Shown here: positions 20,285 through 27,786 of the stretch, piece after piece
How positions within the stretch are numbered: the stretch's first letter is position 1
How the letters are laid out: every line of letters starts with the position of its first letter
Assembly: GCF_002210435.1 (NCBI RefSeq)
Contig: NZ_MZMV01000009.1
Location: forward strand, 109,385-173,384
Length of the DNA: 64,000 nt
Direction: 5' to 3'
Source: Micromonospora wenchangensis
GTDB taxonomy: Bacteria > Actinomycetota > Actinomycetes > Mycobacteriales > Micromonosporaceae
Notes under the pieces: model-generated
Seen by the model: only the letters and a program-made list of their open reading frames with translations
Databases searched by the model: none
Told to the model about the DNA's origin: nothing
Program-made: the position numbers and the translations under genes

Positions 20285-20310
20285 GCCCTCCTTCGGGGAG
20301 GGTTGTTGTC
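20285..20310 (+). terminator. Terminator hairpin with T-rich tail
   Basis: CCCTCC (20286-20291), a TTCGG loop and GGAGGG (20297-20302), followed by TTGTTGTCG. This is the nearest thing to a classic rho-independent terminator in the window. Confidence 0.6.
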
Positions 20311-20541
20311 GTCCTGGGCGCAACAGATCTCCACAAACATGGCCTGCCTGTCGGTGCCACCACATTCATGATTCGCGCTACGGCCTCGGCCGGCACGGTC
20401 AGCGCGTGCCGTCGTGCCGTCCTCGCCCGCTGCGCCGCCGCGCTCGTGGTGCGCAGGACTGCGGACTGGTCCGTGGCGGTCGGCGTGTTCAGGTGGGATG
20501 CCGGGTGAGGCCCATTGGCTGAACTGATCGACATGCATCGA

Positions 20542-20570
20542 TTGACAGAAGTTTGTCCGATCGGGACACT
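20542..20570 (+). promoter_or_regulatory. Promoter of the CBM2-DUF3237 gene
   Basis: A consensus -35 TTGACA (20542-20547) is followed after 17 nt by GACACT (20565-20570), in an AT-rich pocket. The predicted start point is about 48 nt before the ATG. The -10 match is imperfect; CATAAC at 20579-20584 is an alternative. Confidence 0.45.
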
Positions 20571-20625
20571 CGATGAAACATAACCGTGCGTGCAAGGCGT
20601 GGCGCTGCCGATCCGGGAGGACCAG

Positions 20626-22122
20626 ATGAGGCTCGTACACCGGCGGCCCCTGCTCGCGGGAACGCTCGCCGCGGCCACCCTGGTCGGCGTCGTCGGGGTC
20701 GCCACCGCGGCCTCCGCCGCCACCGGCTGCCGGGTGACCTACACGGTCTCCAGCCAGTGGACCGGCGGCTTCGGGGCCAACGTCGCGGTCACCAACCTCG
20801 GCGACCCGATCAACGGCTGGCAGCTCACCTGGTCGTTCACCGCCGGGCAGCAGGTCACCCAGTACTGGAACGGCACCGTCACCCAGAACGGCGGCCGGGT
20901 CACGGTCGGCAACACCACCTGGAACGCCGCGCTCGGCACCGGGGCGAGCGCGTCGTTCGGGTTCAACGGCTCGTGGAACAACGCCAGCAACCCGGCGCCT
21001 ACCGACTTCGCGCTCAACGGCACCCCCTGCACCGGCAGCACCACACCCACGACGCCGACCACGCCCACCCCGGGCACCCCGCCACCCACCACGCCGCCGC
21101 CGACCCCGACCACACCGCCACCCACCACCCCACCGCCGACCACCCCGCCGCCACCCACCCCGAGCACCACCCCGAGCGGCGCGGAGGCGACCATCGTGCC
21201 CGACCCGTCCTGGACCTGCGGCCGGTCCGCCGGCCTCGTGCCCCCGACCCGTGGCCGGCTGGTGTTCCGGGCCACCGCCCAGCTCGGCGCGATCCGCGAC
21301 GTCGGCGTCACCCAGTACGGCCACCGCCGCATCCTCGACATCCGGGGCGGCACCGTCACCGGGGACCGGATCAACGGCACCATCCTCACCGGCGGGCTCG
21401 ACCTGGAACTCACCCTCGGCACCGGCGCGACCGAGCTGGAACAGGTCGCCATCCTGCGCACCGGCGACGGCACCCCGATCTACCTGCGCACCTGCGGGGT
21501 CGCGCCGGCCGGCGAGTCCACCGTGCGGATCGTGCCTGACTTCGAGGCCCCGAACTCCAGCGCGTACGCCTGGTTGAACACCGGCACCTACGTCGGCACC
21601 CGGACCGTCGACGCCGCGACGAACACCCTCACCCTGACCGTGTACGACGTCGCCGGGGTGTCCCCGGCCGACCCGCGCGTGCAGCTACGCGACCCGGCCG
21701 GGACGGCCAACCAGCCGTGGGACTGCCTGACCGGCAGCGGCACCCGGGGTGCGGCGGTGTTCACCGAAACCGTCACCCTCGGGGCCAGCGTATCGGTCGG
21801 GGCCAGCAAGCGCGGCACCCGCAACATCATCCCCATCACCGGCGGCACCGTGACCGGCCGGGTGACCGGGACCGTCCTGCCCGGCGGGGCGGACTACCAG
21901 CTCATCGGCGCGACCAGCACGCTGGACGCCCGGTACGTGCTGTCCACCGACGACCGGGAGCTGATCCTGGTCCGCAACTGCGGGGCGTTCGGCCGGCTGG
22001 TGCCGACGTTCGAGGCCCGCGCCGCCGGCCCGTACGCCTTCCTCAACGCCAACACCTGGCTGAGTTCCGACCCGGGTTCCGCCCCGGGCGGCGTGAGCAT
22101 CACCTTCTACGAACGCCGATGA
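20626..22122 (+). CDS. Secreted CBM2 protein with two DUF3237-like domains
   Basis: A 498-aa secreted protein. A signal peptide (RRPLLAGTLAAATLVGVVGV, cleavage near ASA-A) leads into a type-2 carbohydrate-binding module with its bounding cysteines (GCRVTYTVSSQW to NGTPCTG) and surface aromatics for cellulose or xylan. A Thr-Pro linker follows (about 137-187). The rest is two tandem copies of a DUF3237-type beta-barrel: about 190-330 (GGTVTGDRINGTILTGG) and about 360-498 (GGTVTGRVTGTVLPGGADYQ), each with a cysteine pair. The activity is unknown; this pairing with a cellulose-type module is unusual to me. The ATG has GGGAGG 5 nt upstream. Its CBM2 is a close paralog of that in the PL11 lyase at 40108. 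Confidence 0.8.
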   Translation: MRLVHRRPLLAGTLAAATLVGVVGVATAASAATGCRVTYTVSSQWTGGFGANVAVTNLGDPINGWQLTWSFTAGQQVTQYWNGTVTQNGGRVTVGNTTWNAALGTGASASFGFNGSWNNASNPAPTDFALNGTPCTGSTTPTTPTTPTPGTPPPTTPPPTPTTPPPTTPPPTTPPPPTPSTTPSGAEATIVPDPSWTCGRSAGLVPPTRGRLVFRATAQLGAIRDVGVTQYGHRRILDIRGGTVTGDRINGTILTGGLDLELTLGTGATELEQVAILRTGDGTPIYLRTCGVAPAGESTVRIVPDFEAPNSSAYAWLNTGTYVGTRTVDAATNTLTLTVYDVAGVSPADPRVQLRDPAGTANQPWDCLTGSGTRGAAVFTETVTLGASVSVGASKRGTRNIIPITGGTVTGRVTGTVLPGGADYQLIGATSTLDARYVLSTDDRELILVRNCGAFGRLVPTFEARAAGPYAFLNANTWLSSDPGSAPGGVSITFYERR

Positions 22123-22156
22123 CGCGGGGGAGGGTGCCCGCCCCTCCGCCCCGGCA

Positions 22157-22194
22157 CCCGGCCCCGCCCACGGTCCCGGTGGGTCGGGGCCGGG
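22157..22194. terminator. Bidirectional terminator between CBM2 and DAO genes
   Basis: CCCGGCCCCGCCCAC (22157-22171) pairs with 22179-22194 with a single bulged T. It lies in the 91-nt gap between two convergent genes. Confidence 0.6.
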
Positions 22195-22213
22195 GCGCGT
22201 CCGGCCCGGACGG

Positions 22214-23164
22214 TCAGCCGTCCAGCGCCAGCCCGGCCACCTCGTCGGCGCAGCCCCAGGACAGCGTCACCCCGGCGCCCCCGTGGCCGTAGGCGTGCAC
22301 CAGCCGCTGCCCCGGGGCGGGGCCCGCCTGCACCGCGACCCGGGGCCCGCCGTGCCGTGCCGGACGTAGCCCGGCCCGCACCCCGAGCACGGGGGCGTCG
22401 GCCAGCTCCGGCACCAGCGCCACGCACCGGGCCCGGATCGCCGCCGCGGTGACCGGGTCGGGGCCGGTGTCCCACGCGTCCGGTTCGGCGGTGCCGCCGA
22501 GCACCACGTCGTGCCGGCGCGGGTGCACGTAGGTGATGCCTGCCGGGTTCTCCTCGTCGCGTACCGAGGTGGTCAGGCCCGGGTTCGCCACCAGCACCAG
22601 CCGCCCGCGTACCGGGTGCACCGCCGGGTCGTCGGCGAGCCGCCCGGCGGCCAGTCCGGTGGCGTTGACCACCGTCGGGGCCAGCGCGAAGCCGTCGTCG
22701 AGCCGGGCCAGCCGGCCGGTCACGACGCGCCCGCCGGCCGCCGTGAACCGGTCGGCCAGCCAGTCCAGGTACGGCGACATCTCCACCGTCGGCGCGGTGA
22801 ACCGCAACTCGGTGGCGTACGGCCCGCAGCCGGGGTGGGCGACCAGGTCACCGGCCGCCGCCGCCCACCACGGCGGGCCGGTCCACGGGCGGCGCAGCAG
22901 CATCCGGGTCGGCCGGGCCACCACCCCGGGCACCCCGGCGTCGGCCTGCCGGCCCAGTTCCGCGTACGTCCCGGCGGCCCAGCGCAGCACCCGGGGGTCG
23001 GCGTCGGTGTGGCTGGGGTACCAGACGGCGGCGGCGACCGCCGACACCGTGTCGCCGGGCGGGTCGGCGGTCAGCAGGGTCACCCGCGCGCCGCGCTCCC
23101 GCAGCCGCACCGCCGCCGTCAGACCGACGATCCCGCCCCCGACCACCAGCACGTCCACGTCCAT
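22214..23164 (-). CDS. D-amino acid oxidase family FAD enzyme
   Basis: A 316-aa flavoenzyme that oxidatively deaminates D-amino acids to 2-oxo acids, ammonia and H2O2. The N-terminus VDVLVVGGGIVGLTAAVRLRE binds FAD. Family features include AVAAAVWYPSHTDAD, the substrate-site Tyr region GITYVHPRRHDVVLGGT, the Arg in RAGLRPARHGG that pairs with the substrate carboxylate, and the closing HAYGHGGAGVTLSWGCA. Length is normal for bacterial DAO. The ATG has GGGGAGG 6 nt upstream. The neighbouring M48 gene is divergent. D-Ala or D-Glu from cell-wall turnover are plausible substrates, but that is inference. Confidence 0.88.
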   Translation of the reverse strand: MDVDVLVVGGGIVGLTAAVRLRERGARVTLLTADPPGDTVSAVAAAVWYPSHTDADPRVLRWAAGTYAELGRQADAGVPGVVARPTRMLLRRPWTGPPWWAAAAGDLVAHPGCGPYATELRFTAPTVEMSPYLDWLADRFTAAGGRVVTGRLARLDDGFALAPTVVNATGLAAGRLADDPAVHPVRGRLVLVANPGLTTSVRDEENPAGITYVHPRRHDVVLGGTAEPDAWDTGPDPVTAAAIRARCVALVPELADAPVLGVRAGLRPARHGGPRVAVQAGPAPGQRLVHAYGHGGAGVTLSWGCADEVAGLALDG

Positions 23165-23560
23165 CTTCGACCTCCCCGCCGGTGCCGCCCGCCGGTACGG
23201 GTGGCCGGACCTGGATCGTCCCCCGATCGGCCCGCCGGGTCCACGACGGAAATGGCACCGGGAACCGTCGACGGACAGATATCCGACACTTATTCGGAAA
23301 GCCGATCTCCGGTGGGAAATGGGATCGCGGACGGTATTCGTCATCGGTAATGTCCAGCGGCGTCGAATTCCGCCACCCGCGGAGTCGACCGACAGCATTG
23401 GTGTCATTCGTCGCCGGTGGCGACCGGTCACGCGATCCGGTCGATCTGCCGACCCGTCCGGCCTCCGGGCCGCCGGGTCCGCCGACCGACAGGTCCGCCG
23501 GTGTCCCGGTCCGCCGGGCCCGCGCCACGGCCGGCGACATCCGTAGTCGAGGAGCCTCCC
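23165..23560. other. 396-bp divergent promoter region, no gene
   Basis: It lies between the DAO gene (minus) and the M48 peptidase gene (plus). The stretch 23270-23400 is clearly less GC-rich than its surroundings, as expected for back-to-back promoters, but I could not fix -10/-35 pairs with confidence. No protein-like frame is visible. Confidence 0.45.
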
Positions 23561-25894
23561 GTGCCCGACCTTGACCCCGAGCCGCAGCCCGAACCCCACG
23601 CGGCCCAGCCCGGCCCGACCGTCGACTGGCAACCCGACCCGCCGGCCGGCACACCCCTACGCCCGCCGGGCGGCCCGGCGTCGCCCGGCGGACCGGCGTC
23701 GCCCGGCGGCGACCCGGCGGCCGGTGCGACGGCGTCGGTCGGTGCCGCCCACGAGTCCCCGGCCGCCGGGGACCGGTTCGCCCACCGCCCGCCCGGCTAC
23801 CCGAGCGCCCTGGTATGGCTGCGCGCCGGCATCGTGCGGGACTGGCGGGGCGTGCTCGGCGCGTTCCTCGCCACCTGGTTCTACGTACCGTTGGCGCTGG
23901 TCGCGGCGGTCTGGGGCGGCCTCGCCCTGGGCCTGTACGGGCTGGTCGCCGGGGGCACCCAGTCCGACGAGGCGGTGCCGGCGCTGCTGCGGGACGCACC
24001 GCTGGTCGGGCCGCTGCTGGAGGCCTTCGTGGCGCGCTCCGGCGGGGTGGTCGGCGGGTTCGCCGGGTTCGCGCTCGGCGCGCTGGTCGGCTTCCTGGCC
24101 ATCCTCGTGCTGCCCTGGCGCAGTGCCTTCGACGAACCGGCGAACCTGTTCACCGGCCTGGCCGGGATGGTGATCGCCGCCGGCCTCGTCGGGCTGCTCT
24201 ACACCGTCGGGCGGGTGCTGCTGGAACCGTGGCTGCTGGGCGTCTCGGGGGCACGGCAGCTCAGCCGGCGGGAGGCCGAACGGCTGCGCCCGCTGCTGAG
24301 CGACTGCGCGGCCCGGCTCGGCCTGCCCGGTGAACCCCGGCTGCTGATCGAGGACGACCCGGTGCTCGCCAACGCCCGCGCGTACGCCCGGCACGTCGTG
24401 GTGAGCACCGCCGTGCTCGACTGCACCGACGAGGAGATCGCCGCGCTGCTCAGCCACGAACTGGTGCACTGGCGCACCGGCGACGAGGTGACCAGCGCGT
24501 TCATCCGGGGCGTCGGCCTGCCGCTGGTGCTGGTGCACGCCCTGCCGGCCTGGCTGATGCGGCGGTTCCCGCACCCGGCCACCGACTTCGTGGTGTTCCT
24601 GTTCTTCTGGCCGGTGCTGCTCACCATGCGGTACGTGGTCCTGCCCTGCCACCGTCGGGACGTCCGGGCCGCCGAGTACCGGGCCGACGCCGGCGCGGTA
24701 CTCGCCGGACACCGGGAGGGGATGCGGTCCATGCTGGAGCGGCGACGCTCCTTCGAGACGGGACGCAGCGGCTGGGACGAGGCGGTCTGCGCCACGCACC
24801 CGCCGTCCGAGCTGCGCCTGGACCGGCTGGACCGGCCCGTCCCCGACCCGACGACCGAGCGCGCGGCCACCGCACGCGGCCTCGACGAGCTGTTCGGCGG
24901 TACGACGACGACCGCGGTCGGTTCCCGGCGCGCCCTGCTGGTCGTCGGCGCGCTGGTGCTGGTGAGCTGCCTCGGCGGCGGACTGACCACGGCCCAGTGG
25001 GCGTTCTTCCGCCCGCAGGCGGCCGTCGGCGACTACTTCGCGGCCCTGGCCGACCACGACGGCCCGGAGGCGCTCGACCAGCTCACCCCCGACGTGCGGG
25101 CGGCGCTGGGCGACACCGGGCAGCTCGCCCGGATGGTGACGGCGAAGGACTACCGCCCGCCCACCGACGTGTCCGTGACGGGGGTGGAACGCGACGGCGA
25201 CGAGGCGGTCGCCACGGTCGCCTACACCCTCGCCGGGCAGAAGCTGACCGCCGAGCTGCCGTTGCGCCGCGACGACTCCGCGGTGCTCGGGCTGTTCCAC
25301 CGCTGGCACATCGACGCCGCCCCGGCGACCCTGACGCTGCCCGGCGGACCGGCCCCGCTGACCGTCAACGGGGTACCCGCACCCACCGGCGCGGAGGAGA
25401 CGGGGGTGGCGGTGCCGCTGCTGCCGGGGGCGTACACGGTCGCGGGGGAGAGCAACGCGCTCAGCGAGACGGCGCCCCGGGTGGTCTACGTCGTACCCGG
25501 GCAGCAGAGCGTGAGCGGTGCGGAGCTGACGCCCACCCTGCGGCCCGAGGCGCAGGCGGCGGCGGAACGCAGCGTGCGGTCCTACCTGGACGGCTGCGCG
25601 GCGCAGGCGGTGGCCACCCCGCAGGGGTGCCCGTTCCGCTACTACACCGGCGGTTCGACGGTGAAGAAGATCGCCTGGAAGATCACCAGGTACCCGACGA
25701 TCGAGCTGACCCTGACCGGCCCGGCCACCGCCCGGGTCTCCACCTCGTACGAGGCGCAGGGGTCGGCGCAGGCCACCGGCAGCACCGTCGGCTACTTCGG
25801 GACCACCCCGTTCACCGAGAACGAGACGTTCGGGGTCAGCGGTGTGCTGTCGGTGGTCGACGGCACGCTGACCTTCCAACCCGGTGACGACTGA
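23561..25894 (+). CDS. Membrane M48 family metallopeptidase with C-terminal extension
   Basis: A 777-aa membrane protease related to HtpX/Ste24. A Pro-rich disordered N-terminus (about 1-85) precedes four hydrophobic stretches (about 105-220). The catalytic zinc site is His299-Glu300-Leu-Val-His303 (LLSHELVHWRTGDE), with two more membrane segments after it and RAAEYRADAGAV supplying the third zinc ligand. The last 330 residues begin with a membrane helix (RALLVVGALVLVSCLGGGL) and continue as an outer beta-rich region resembling DUF4878-type stress modules (VGDYFAALADHDGPEALDQL). That C-terminal half is not part of ordinary M48 enzymes. The GTG start has GAGGAG 6 nt upstream. A short EACC1-like gene follows 43 nt later. 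Confidence 0.8.
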   Translation: MPDLDPEPQPEPHAAQPGPTVDWQPDPPAGTPLRPPGGPASPGGPASPGGDPAAGATASVGAAHESPAAGDRFAHRPPGYPSALVWLRAGIVRDWRGVLGAFLATWFYVPLALVAAVWGGLALGLYGLVAGGTQSDEAVPALLRDAPLVGPLLEAFVARSGGVVGGFAGFALGALVGFLAILVLPWRSAFDEPANLFTGLAGMVIAAGLVGLLYTVGRVLLEPWLLGVSGARQLSRREAERLRPLLSDCAARLGLPGEPRLLIEDDPVLANARAYARHVVVSTAVLDCTDEEIAALLSHELVHWRTGDEVTSAFIRGVGLPLVLVHALPAWLMRRFPHPATDFVVFLFFWPVLLTMRYVVLPCHRRDVRAAEYRADAGAVLAGHREGMRSMLERRRSFETGRSGWDEAVCATHPPSELRLDRLDRPVPDPTTERAATARGLDELFGGTTTTAVGSRRALLVVGALVLVSCLGGGLTTAQWAFFRPQAAVGDYFAALADHDGPEALDQLTPDVRAALGDTGQLARMVTAKDYRPPTDVSVTGVERDGDEAVATVAYTLAGQKLTAELPLRRDDSAVLGLFHRWHIDAAPATLTLPGGPAPLTVNGVPAPTGAEETGVAVPLLPGAYTVAGESNALSETAPRVVYVVPGQQSVSGAELTPTLRPEAQAAAERSVRSYLDGCAAQAVATPQGCPFRYYTGGSTVKKIAWKITRYPTIELTLTGPATARVSTSYEAQGSAQATGSTVGYFGTTPFTENETFGVSGVLSVVDGTLTFQPGDD

Positions 25895-25937
25895 GCCGCC
25901 CGCCGGGTCGGACCGCACGACTGAGAGGCAGACCGAG

Positions 25938-26336
25938 ATGACCGCGCCCCGCTCCACCGCACCGGCCCGGCTGGTGCTGGCCCCCCGTGCCGCCGGCCCG
26001 CAGCGCACGACGCTGCTGGCCTGGCTGCACCGCGACCCGCGCTACCGGGCCCTGGTCCGTGACGCCGGGCCGGGGGGCGGGGCCGGTGGCCGGGCCGGCT
26101 TCAGCGACGCGGTGATCATCGCGGTGGTCGCCCAGGGGTTGCTGCCCGGCCTGTTCAACCTGGTGCAGAGCTGGGTGGACCAGCAGCGGACCGAGGTGAG
26201 CATCAGGCTCCAGGTCGGCGACTCCGAGGTGGAGATCCAGGTCAACGGCCGCACCGACGCGGCGAAGCTGTTCGACGAGGCCCAGCGGGCCCTGCGCCCG
26301 ACCGACCCCGGCAACGAGATCACCCCCGGCGGCTGA
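25938..26336 (+). CDS. Small membrane-associated protein, EACC1-like
   Basis: A 132-aa protein. A basic, Ala/Pro-rich N-terminus leads to a hydrophobic segment (FSDAVIIAVVAQGLLPGLFN), then a short beta-hairpin ISIRLQ-type region (EVSIRLQVGDSEVEIQVNGR) and a helix (DAAKLFDEAQRALRP). This layout recalls the effector-associated constant component EACC1 described beside protease effectors in actinobacterial conflict systems; the match is from memory and weak. The gene follows the M48 peptidase closely on the same strand, so a shared function is plausible. I chose the ATG at 25938 (GAGAGG about 10 nt upstream); an in-frame GTG at 25884 overlaps the protease gene and lacks a ribosome site. Confidence 0.5.
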   Translation: MTAPRSTAPARLVLAPRAAGPQRTTLLAWLHRDPRYRALVRDAGPGGGAGGRAGFSDAVIIAVVAQGLLPGLFNLVQSWVDQQRTEVSIRLQVGDSEVEIQVNGRTDAAKLFDEAQRALRPTDPGNEITPGG

Positions 26337-26448
26337 CCCGTCGCCACCCTGCCCCGAGCCGACTCGGCCCCCGGGCCCGCCCGCCCCCGGGCCCGTCCGG
26401 GCCCCCCGCCCCCCGCCCGCCGTGCGGCGTTCGGTCCGTCGGGGCTCA

Positions 26449-26508
26449 ACGATGGGGGCGATGTAGCGGTATCCGCAGCTTGGGATGCCGCTACATCGCT
26501 CCCGTCGT
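26449..26508. repeat. Dispersed palindrome, TAGCGGTATCC family, copy 2
   Basis: The 26-nt arms (26449-26474 and 26483-26508) match in 23 positions; the three differences are all compatible with G-U pairing in one strand. The core is CGATGTAGCGGTATCC with GGATGCCGCTACATCG, and the loop is 8 nt. Confidence 0.75.
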
Positions 26509-26543
26509 GGGTCGGGCGCTGCGTGGAGGCACTTCTCGCCGAG

Positions 26544-26589
26544 ACCCTTATGCCTGTCCGTCGTAAATATGACGGACAGGCATAAGGGT
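26544..26589. repeat. 19-bp perfect palindrome, TATGCCTG family, copy 2
   Basis: ACCCTTATGCCTGTCCGTC (26544-26562) is the exact complement of 26571-26589, with an 8-nt AT-rich loop. It shares the TATGAC-G-CAGGCATA block with 9586-9602. Either element in this gap could end transcription from both sides. Confidence 0.75.
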
Positions 26590-26803
26590 TGTTCGACCTG
26601 TTGCCGTCAGGCACGACACGCCGGGCCGGCCGGCGATGCCATGATCGCCGACGGGCCACCACGGCGACCCCCGCCCGGTCAGGTCCTCGTCGACCGAGGC
26701 GTACTGGCCGGATGCCGTGCCCCCCGACGGGCGGCCACGATGACGATGACCCGGTACGCGTGATGGCGCGGGCGACCCCGTGATCTCCGGCGGGGCGGGG
26801 CGG

Positions 26804-27670
26804 TCAGGCGGCCTTGGCGAGGGCGTCGTACTCCTCGTCGGTGAGCTGCACCTCGGCGGCGGCGACGTTCTCCTCCAGGTGACCGACCGAGGACGTGCCC
26901 GGGATGGGCAGCATGACCGGCGAGCGGCGCAGCAGCCAGGCGAGCGCGAGCTGGGCGGGCGTCGCGTCGTGGCCGGTGGAGATGGCGTCCAGCGGGCCGC
27001 CCGGCTTGGCCAGGTTGCCGGTGGCGATCGGGAACCACGGGATGAACGCCAGGTCGTTGCGCTCGCAGTGGTCCAGGACGTCCTCGGCGCTGCGGTCGGC
27101 CAGGTTGTAGAGGTTCTGCACCGACACGATCGGGGTGATCTGCTGGGCCGCCTCGATCTGCGCGACGGTCACCTCGGACAGCCCGATGTGCCGGATCTTG
27201 CCCTCCTGCTTGAGCAGGGCCAGCTCGCCGAGCTGGTCTTCCAGCGGCACCTTCGCGTCGATCCGGTGCAGCTGGTAGAGGCCGATGGACTCCAGGCCCA
27301 GGTGCCGCAGGCTCAGCTCACACTGCTGACGCAGGTATTCCGGCCGGCCCACCGGCCGCCAGTCACCCGGCCCGGAGCGGGTCAGGCCGGCCTTCGTCGC
27401 GATGACCAGGTCGTCGGCGTACGGGTGCAGCGCCTCCCTGATCAGCAGCTCGGAGACGAACGGCCCGTACGAGTCGGCGGTGTCGATGAACGTGACGCCC
27501 AGCTCGTAGGCCCGGCGCAGCACCCGGACCGCCTCGGCCGGGTCCTTCGGGTCGCCCCACACCCCCGGCCCGGTGATCTGCATGGCCCCGTAACCGAGCC
27601 GGTCGACCTGCAGGTCGCCGCCGATCCGGTAGGTGCCTGACGCCTTCGCGGGCTGACTGCTGGACCCCAT
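26804..27670 (-). CDS. Aldo/keto reductase
   Basis: A 288-aa NADPH-dependent reductase with a TIM-barrel fold. The N-terminal part has [16 protein letters not shown] and then [15 protein letters not shown], which carries the catalytic Asp and Tyr, followed by the Lys in [15 protein letters not shown] and the His in LYQLHRID. The end, [18 protein letters not shown], is the NADPH phosphate-binding signature. It likely reduces aldehydes or ketones; the substrate is unknown. I chose the ATG at 27670 because the -10 box TAGATT at 27709-27714 overlaps the longer TTG-started form. Ribosome site is weak. Confidence 0.88.
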   Translation of the reverse strand: MGSSSQPAKASGTYRIGGDLQVDRLGYGAMQITGPGVWGDPKDPAEAVRVLRRAYELGVTFIDTADSYGPFVSELLIREALHPYADDLVIATKAGLTRSGPGDWRPVGRPEYLRQQCELSLRHLGLESIGLYQLHRIDAKVPLEDQLGELALLKQEGKIRHIGLSEVTVAQIEAAQQITPIVSVQNLYNLADRSAEDVLDHCERNDLAFIPWFPIATGNLAKPGGPLDAISTGHDATPAQLALAWLLRRSPVMLPIPGTSSVGHLEENVAAAEVQLTDEEYDALAKAA

Positions 27671-27708
27671 GTGCCGTACCCCGATCCTGTTCGTAGTCGT
27701 CGGTGGCA

Positions 27709-27714
27709 AATCTA
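27709..27714 (-). promoter_or_regulatory. -10 box of the aldo/keto reductase gene
   Basis: TAGATT on the minus strand, 38 nt before the ATG. It overlaps the alternative TTG start, which argues against that start. Confidence 0.4.
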
Positions 27715-27786
27715 GCCACCCACCCCGACGGCTTTCCCGAAGATCGCGGCCGGCAACACCCCCGGGCCGAATGTGGGCGTCGACAC

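Larger units (their letters stand above)
20241..20625. other. 385-bp gap: terminator, then CBM2 gene promoter
   Basis: The first 70 bp hold a terminator hairpin for the upstream gene. The region 20310-20510 shows no convincing gene. The last 100 bp are clearly AT-richer than the surroundings and carry a promoter-like TTGACA for the CBM2 gene. Confidence 0.5.
26337..26803. other. 467-bp convergent gap with two large hairpins
   Basis: It lies between the EACC1-like gene and the convergent aldo/keto reductase gene. It contains two strong palindromes from two different families (26449-26508 and 26544-26589), only 35 nt apart. No gene is visible in the rest, which is GC-rich low-complexity sequence. 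Confidence 0.5.

Noticed and set aside
27671..27709. TTG start giving 13 more residues on the aldo/keto reductase
   Set aside because: The codon overlaps the -10 box TAGATT, and the extra residues are not part of the family.
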